DNA from: Mixophyes australis
Taxonomy: Eukaryota; Chordata; Amphibia; Anura; Limnodynastidae
Length of the DNA: 64,000 bases
Reading direction: 5' to 3'
Assembly: GCA_036250195.1 (NCBI GenBank)
Contig: JAVHZZ010000002.1
Location: 364,830,124 to 364,894,123 of the forward strand
In this document: positions 57,950 through 64,000 of the stretch, one piece after another
Layout: every line of letters starts with the position of its first letter
Numbering within the stretch: the first letter of the stretch is position 1
Translations under genes and position numbers: made by a program
Notes under the pieces: model-generated
Told to the model about the DNA's origin: nothing
The model's input: only the letters and a program-made list of their open reading frames with translations
Databases searched by the model: none

Positions 57950-59697
57950 GTGCAACAAAGACTTTTGCATTTTTATCTACAGTAGAAATGGCAGATCTGT
58001 TGCTGGCTATAGCAGTGTGCTGGGGGAAAAAATGTTGTGTGTATGTTCCTTGCAGGATAACCCCACCCTTTCAAGCACCTGTTATGGCCTATAAATTGAT
58101 TTGAGCAGCTTCCACTTTTGTATTTGTCTGAGAGGCATGTTGGTGTCAGTAGCTGAGAGGGGGTACTGGCACTGAATTGCTGTTTGGAGGCTTCTGGGGT
58201 ACCTCTTTGGTAAGTTGGCTCTCAATTTAAAAACACATATGTATGGCCCAATTATATGGGACTCTCATTGTTCAGAGTAGGACCATCCTATTAGCAAAAG
58301 CGCCTTGGCGTGGCGGATGGCTTAAACATACATTTGCAAATGTGTGCAACAAAGACTTTTGCATTTTTATCTACAGTAGAAATGGCAGATCTGTTGCTGG
58401 CTATAGCAGTGTGCTGGGGGAAAAAATGTTGTGTGTATGTTCCTTGCAGGATAACCCCACCCTTTCAAGCACCTGTTATGGCCTATAAATTGATTTGAGC
58501 AGCTTCCACTTTTGTATTTGTCTGAGAGGCATGTTGGTGTCAGTAGCTGAGAGGGGGTACTGGCACTGAATTGCTGTTTGGAGGCTTCTGGGGTACCTCT
58601 TTGGTAAGTTGGCTCTCAATTTAAAAACACATATGTATGGCCCAATTATATGGGACTCTCATTGTTTAGAGTAGGACCATCCTAATAGCAAAAGCGCCTT
58701 GGCGTGGCGGATGGCTTAAACATACATTTGCAAATGTGTGCAACAAAGACTTTTGCATTTTTATCTACAGTAGAAATGGCAGATCTGTTGCTGGCTATAG
58801 CAGTGTGCTGGGGGAAAAAATGTTGTGTGTATGTTCCTTGCAGGATAACCCCACCCTTTCAAGCACCTGTTATGGCCTATAAATTGATTTGAGCAGCTTC
58901 CACTTTTGTATTTGTCTGAGAGGCATGTTGGTGTCAGTAGCTGAGAGGGGGTACTGGCACTGAATTGCTGTTTGGAGGCTTCTGGGGTACCTCTTTGGTA
59001 AGTTGGCTCTCAATTTAAAAACACATATGTATGGCCCAATTATATGGGACTCTCATTGTTCAGAGTAGGACCATCCTATTAGCAAAAGCGCCTTGGCGTG
59101 GCGGATGGCTTAAACATACATTTGCAAATGTGTGCAACAAAGACTTTTGCATTTTTATCTACAGTAGAAATGGCAGATCTGTTGCTGGCTATAGCAGTGT
59201 GCTGGGGGAAAAAATGTTGTGTGTATGTTCCTTGCAGGATAACCCCACCCTTTCAAGCACCTGTTATGGCCTATAAATTGATTTGAGCAGCTTCCACTTT
59301 TGTATTTGTCTGAGAGGCATGTTGGTGTCAGTAGCTGAGAGGGGGTACTGGCACTGAATTGCTGTTTGGAGGCTTCTGGGGTACCTCTTTGGTAAGTTGG
59401 CTCTCAATTTAAAAACACATATGTATGGCCCAATTATATGGGACTCTCATTGTTTAGAGTAGGACCATCCTATTAGCAAAAGCGCCTTGGCGTGGCGGAT
59501 GGCTTAAACATACATTTGCAAATGTGTGCAACAAAGACTTTTGCATTTTTATCTACAGTAGAAATGGCAGATCTGTTGCTGGCTATAGCAGTGTGCTGGG
59601 GGAAAAAATGTTGTGTGTATGTTCCTTGCAGGATAACCCCACCCTTTCAAGCACCTGTTATGGCCTATAAATTGATTTGAGCAGCTTCTACTTTTGT
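57950..59697 (+). repeat. 394-bp tandem array, about 4.4 units
   Basis: GTGCAACAAAGACTTTTGC recurs at 57950, 58344, 58738, 59132 and 59526, exactly 394 bases each time. Units are nearly identical; the visible differences are a C/T at ATTGTT(C/T)AGAG and an A/T at CCTA(A/T)TAGC. Each unit has a CCTATAAATTG TATA-like box, then about 140 bases further a donor-like CTCTTTG/GTAAGTTG, and a palindromic ATTTGCAAAT. No ORF is conserved beyond the identical 62-81 codon frames that each repeat copies. A spaced promoter/first-exon unit is one reading; a simple satellite is the other. Confidence 0.95.
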
Positions 59698-61335
59698 ACT
59701 TCCTTATATACAGTTTGAGTTAACAAAAAACAGTGATGATGTCACAATGTACACAAAGTGAAACATAGGTCTGTCCTCATTGGTTCAGTGATCAGGTTAG
59801 TCCAGTACAATGCAGATCATAGGTCAGTTCAAAGGATTCCTCTGATAAGGTGGGGTCAGCTCACTCCAATAGATGAGCACATGTTGTGCCGGAGACAATC
59901 TAATCCAGTTTAAACCAACCTATAAACATGTGCTGCCTATAGTATTATAGAGTATCAATCTTATTTTACACTGTACATTTCTTAGGACTTGAACCATAAA
60001 TATATTTAAAGTAAATTTATCTTTGTATACAAAACCTTTAAGTTTTACTTATAAACTGATGTGAGTTGAAACTTTATTAAATGTGTACTATTTACAAATG
60101 TAAGTGTAGATCTAAGTGTGTATGTGTTGTTTTCCCGTGCTATTGCGCTATTAACCCTGTTATGACATAGCGTACTAATCGCAATTACACGGAATACTAT
60201 TACAATTGATATTTGTTAATTTAGAACAATTTAATTTAATTTAATTTAATTATTTGACAGTTTCAAATGATTATGCTTCACTTGTATCGATGTATCGATA
60301 TTGAGTATCTCACTGACAAAAATTTCAACTGTTTAGTATATTATATTAACTTATTTTTGTATACTCAATATGATTCCAAGTTTTAAAAAAAATCAAAATG
60401 TAAAAATAAAGAATAAAATGGGGTGTGGCTTTGATGAGTGTGGACTATATACTTCATAATTCATTGACTCTCCTACCTTAAAACAAGGTTAACCATCCTT
60501 ATTCTTGGTGATTTGAATCAAAGTGGGCATCAGATCCCCTAGTCACCCATCTGACAACTGGCACACTCTTTTTGGTACCCTTCCTCCTGTGTTTAAGAGA
60601 TCCTGCTGCTGGGATGGGGGACACAGAGTGGAGTTAGGCATTGACTTCCCACCAGGTCTCGTCTCATGATCGCTTTGACGGCACGAGCCACCCTACAATA
60701 CTTTGTTGCTTGCCTAGAATTGCCTCCAAGATTGAAGTGCAGCACTTCAGCAACAGTCACTTTCCTAGCAAGTTTTCTGGACACCGTGGTAAAGTGACGG
60801 GGAGTAACGCATATGGATTTCCTGCCATTCGGTCTGCGATTACTAGCTCCTACATCTGCACAAGTATGCAAGTCTATACGCATGGTAAGCCTTTGACTTT
60901 GATATCTGTCAGTAATCTACAAGGGGGATCCTATGGTTGCTGATCCCCATCTCAACGCTGCCTGCTCTCATTCAAATTCATGCTTTTAACAGCTACAGCT
61001 GCTGCTGTTTCTGTGGTGGATCCCATTAGGAGACCAGCAGTTTTTGCTGCCTATCTGATCACAGCTGTCAAGGGATCATCTACATATACTTATATCATTT
61101 GGTTTGATTCTGCTTTATGTCTTTTTGACTGCTAGCTACTAGCTGTATCACACAGTGTGAGGAAGAATGCTTGCTATTTGAGTTGCAGCAGTATATATTC
61201 CTGTGTTTGTCTGTCCTATCCTCCATTTCCCACCTTTACTTAGAATCCCAGTGCTGGCATAGTATGAGAGCTCAGTGTGTCTAGTAGCAGTCACTCCGTA
61301 TCCTACTTTTTTAAGGCAACAATTACCCAGTCAGG
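59698..61335. other. Unrecognised sequence between array and L1-like ORF1
   Basis: Two overlapping open frames of 96 and 100 codons (60593-60943, opposite strands) show no recognised domain. The stretch could be untranslated sequence of the retroelement at 61336 but nothing proves it. Confidence 0.4.
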
Positions 61336-62030
61336 ATGGGTAAATCGAGCCAAACTACTGCTGCAGCAGAACCCCTGCCAATTCAGGTGATACCCCATCC
61401 ACTTCTTAGCAACTCCTGCTGACCCCCTTACATCTCCACAAGGGTCGAATCCATCCCTTCAACAAGTATCACTGGCTAACTCCACTTCAGAAAAGCATGG
61501 GACAGAATGGATCAGGGAAGTCCAATAAGATCTTTCATTGATAAAGCAAGATCTACAAAACATGTGAGATAAAGTTGGGGAGACTGAACAAAGGATTTTT
61601 ACCCTGGAGGACATTACTAACCTCATAAAAGGTGACATCTCCAGCCTCTCAAATGTTTTCAAGCAAAAACTTTCCGACTTAGAAGGAAGGCTTTGCAGGA
61701 ATAATATACGCTTTGTTGCAGGGAGATCCAACCCGGAAGCCTTTCTGCAGCATTGCCTTATAAAAACACATTTTTCAGAAAGGTATTTACCTAACAAATG
61801 TGGTGGAAAAGGCTTAACATATGCCAATGCAATCTTCACAACCTGGCACACTACTACGCATGTTCATAGAAAAGTTCCTACACTGCAAAGACAGAGTATA
61901 TGGCCGGTGGCTAGACATTCATTTGGCTGACATTCCAAAGCCCCCCAAAGTACCCAACATAGAGCAATCAATCCAGGCCTCATTTTATATTTGCCTCCAT
62001 AAAATTGTTTTTTATTTGTATGATTTTCTG
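61336..62030 (+). pseudogene. L1-type ORF1 remnant
   Basis: A Met at 61336 begins MGKSSQTTAAAEPL, typical of L1-type ORF1 N-termini. After stops and frameshifts, 61568-61932 reads as a coiled coil followed by LEGRLCRNNIRFV, the counterpart of the LENRxRRNNxR motif opening the L1 ORF1 RNA-recognition domain. A further frame (61821-62033) has FIEKFLHCKDR, like the C-terminal IAKFLNYKDR segment. ORF1p binds LINE RNA. ORF2 is not present downstream, where an oppositely oriented ERV begins. Confidence 0.7.
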
Positions 62031-62089
62031 TAAATATCCATGTATTTAATCTGTTTCCTTCTCACTTACATAACTGCAGCAAGCAGGAC

Positions 62090-62475
62090 CTACAATTTGA
62101 CACATGCCCTCTTGTGCTGCAGATAGTTTAATGCCAAAGCATGTTGATTTAACACTTTTGTATTGTAAAAATGTTTCTTGGTTAAACTAGCAGGAACAAT
62201 CCATTGTTCAGTGTCTTGCAATAAAATTTCCTCCTGGAATATTGGTACAGGCACATATGTAAGTGTTCCATCTGAAATTGGTGAATGGGTACAAATCCAG
62301 CAATATGAATAGTTCCCTAGCTTGGCAAGCCGATAATGCATGTCTATAAGTGCATTATGCCAGTCATCTCCTAAATGTTTATGTAGCTCCCTTTTTACCT
62401 TGTTTCGTTATATTTGTTGGGACCCAAACCACGGGATCACCAGAAGAGAGCACAGAATCCACTTCCAGACCATCT
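62090..62475 (-). pseudogene. ERV env N-terminal region, broken
   Basis: Read leftward, a Met near 62469 is followed by a hydrophobic signal-peptide-like stretch. A TAA lies near 62408, and the frame then continues open to 62090 with a Cys-X2-Cys motif of retroviral surface glycoproteins. It lies downstream of integrase on the same strand, where env is expected. The old copy is interrupted and ends where the L1-type remnant begins. Confidence 0.5.
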
Positions 62476-62600
62476 TTTAGCAATAGGAATCAAGCTGCAA
62501 GAAGAGAAATAGACAGGATTATCTGTTCCTTCTAGTAATATGCATCACCTAGATCTGAATCTACTGTTTCTCCTATCTTCTTTTTTTGTCCCTACCTGCG

Positions 62601-62852
62601 TCACCAATGCTTTGTTGTATGATGTTCATTGGTTTTCATCACAACATAAACTGAATCGGGTACTACTACCAAATGTTCTAATATTTGTCCATTCTCCACA
62701 TACCACCATTGCTTAGGGATCAAAGTGACATAATATTCCCCCAATTCATCCACCGTCGCTAATTCTTCCCATGAGCAATGTTCTATCACCTTTGGTACTG
62801 GTAATGAAGATGTATTTTCTAAACTTGTTACCCCTGTTGGTACTTTGTACAT
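62601..62852 (-). pseudogene. ERV fragment between integrase and env
   Basis: An 83-codon minus-strand frame lies between the integrase and env readings. It is rich in Trp, Tyr and Val, and could be the integrase C-terminal domain or an env leader. I cannot decide from sequence. Confidence 0.35.
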
Positions 62853-62929
62853 GGGGTCTGAAGTGTCCTTCAGTATGTTTAAAATTTGTACCTTCAGCTG
62901 TTTCTTACTGAATTTTTATAGAAGGGGGT

Positions 62930-64000
62930 GGTGGTATCACAGAGCAGTAATCATTTGCTAAAAAAGAGTTTGATCTCCTATTATCCTTTGGTTAACTTTT
63001 TGCACTGCCTATCTTATCACCCTATCCCATCCCCTCAGTATACGATGTTGTGTCATTTTCCTAACTTGCTTTTTCAGCAGACCATTCATTCTTTCTATGA
63101 GCCTGGAAGTCTGAGGTTATTAATGTATATGATACAGCCAATGTACTCCCTCCTCCTTGGCCCATTTTCTGATTTGTTGGGCAGTAATAATGTAATGACC
63201 ATAATGTCGCTGTTTGTCTTGTAATAATGTAAGCATCACCTCTTCTATAGCATGCTTAAAGGATGTATTATAAGAACTCCTGAGTATGTATCAATGGCTG
63301 TAAAACAATGTTTAAGACCACCTCTTCTTGTAGGTAGTGGTCCTATAAAATCCATGTGTCACACTTGTCCAGCCGCCTTTCATCGATGTATAGACCCTTC
63401 ATTACCCATCAGGTGTTTTTTGTAGTTTACTTCTTGACATGTGTGACAATTGGCAACAATGTCCCTGGCCATCAAGTGTGTCAATGATATTCCTGTTTGG
63501 TTGGCCCAATCTCTAGTGCCTTACACACCTGTGTGTCCCAACTAGAAATGGTACTACTCTCCCAATCTTCCAGTTCTTCATCTTCTTCTGCCTCTACCAG
63601 GGAACAAACACTGACTTGTGCTAGTTGATCTGCTACACCATTGTGAGGAAAATTAGTGTGTGCATTTACATGTTTGATTAACACAGAACGCTGTATGCAC
63701 TGAATCCAAATAGGCTCCCATACTGTAGATCCTACCCATATTTCTTTTCCATGTATTTGCCAGTAATCTTGTTTCCATGTAGACATCATTGTTAGAAGTC
63801 CTTTATAAACTGTCCAATTGACTGCATATAGAATGACTATATAATGATTATATACATCTCCCCCTATTTCACAAAGGACCATGCTAACAGCCTGTAATTA
63901 TGCATATTGACTTGACCAACCATCACCTGTTTCATGAATTATAGTTTCTATTACTGGTTGGTAGGCAGCAGAAGTCCATATTCATCCATTATATATCACT
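62930..64000 (-). pseudogene. ERV pol: RNase H and integrase, broken
   Basis: From the right edge leftward the reading is retroviral RNase H (63481-63999) followed by integrase. The RNase H has the tyrosine/tryptophan-rich middle block and a terminal NVADQLA-like motif, but its catalytic Glu position (in the AELQA motif) is a TAA stop at 63900-63898. The integrase keeps the HHCC zinc-finger pattern (near 63430-63480), the HMDFIGPLP Asp (near 63345) and, in another frame, an ERMNGLLK-type Glu segment (near 63085). Multiple stops and frameshifts follow. Reverse transcriptase lies beyond the window. This is an old endogenous copy without coding capacity. Confidence 0.8.

Noticed and set aside
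58243..59680. Repeated identical frames of 62-81 codons as a gene family
   Set aside because: They are copied by the 394-base repeat and have no recognisable domain or coding bias; identity reflects recent duplication.
60593..60943. Overlapping 96- and 100-codon frames on opposite strands
   Set aside because: No domain could be recognised on either strand, so neither is called as a gene.

Overview
The window looks like intergenic DNA from a large vertebrate genome, most likely an anuran amphibian. I infer this from the repeat content: L2 LINE tails ending in (ATG)n, tRNA-headed SINEs sharing that tail, many hAT elements with 8-bp target-site duplications (TSDs), PIF/Harbinger elements with a Myb-like partner gene, Tc1/mariner and Ty3/gypsy elements. 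The species cannot be named from sequence alone. I found no convincing host gene, tRNA or rRNA. Every recognisable coding region belongs to a transposable element or an endogenous retrovirus (ERV).

0-12 kb holds a 24-bp minisatellite (about 0.3-0.9 kb), a deleted Tc1 transposon with two adjacent hairpins in its transposase (5.66-6.80 kb), two TSD-verified hAT MITEs, L2 tail fragments, and a hAT derivative with a large purine-rich array (about 9.4-11.1 kb). 12.4-14.5 kb is a 5'-truncated L2 with a 547-codon open reverse transcriptase frame. 16.7-17.6 kb is a hAT element containing a Harbinger-type MITE. 18-25 kb is mostly unrecognised sequence. 26.3-28.1 kb is a SINE split by two later insertions.

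29.8-39.1 kb is a nested block. A hAT fragment is followed by a Ty3/gypsy element, and the gypsy pol is interrupted by a complete 6339-bp hAT transposon. That transposon has TIRs, an 8-bp TSD and an intact 868-residue transposase with a DDE triad. Its predicted 5'UTR intron holds a 30-bp minisatellite of about 38 units and probably a solo LTR. 39-44 kb holds two copies of an unclassified repeat, a hAT transposase fragment, a TAA-flanked MITE, a partial SINE and a mariner pseudogene inside an LTR-like sequence. 45.5 and 47.7 kb carry one minisatellite family in opposite orientations.

49.8-54.0 kb is a TTA-flanked Harbinger element. Its Myb/SANT-like gene is intact over three exons with clean splice sites, but its transposase is reduced to a C-terminal remnant. 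57.95-59.70 kb is a nearly perfect 394-bp tandem array whose unit carries a TATA-like box and a splice-donor-like site. 61.3-62.0 kb is an L1-type ORF1 remnant. From 62.1 kb to the right edge there is a decayed minus-strand ERV (RNase H, integrase, start of env).

The strongest leads are the apparently intact autonomous hAT, the recurring hAT layout of promoter, 5' exon and intronic minisatellite, the Harbinger element that kept only its DNA-binding partner gene, and the 394-bp promoter-like array.
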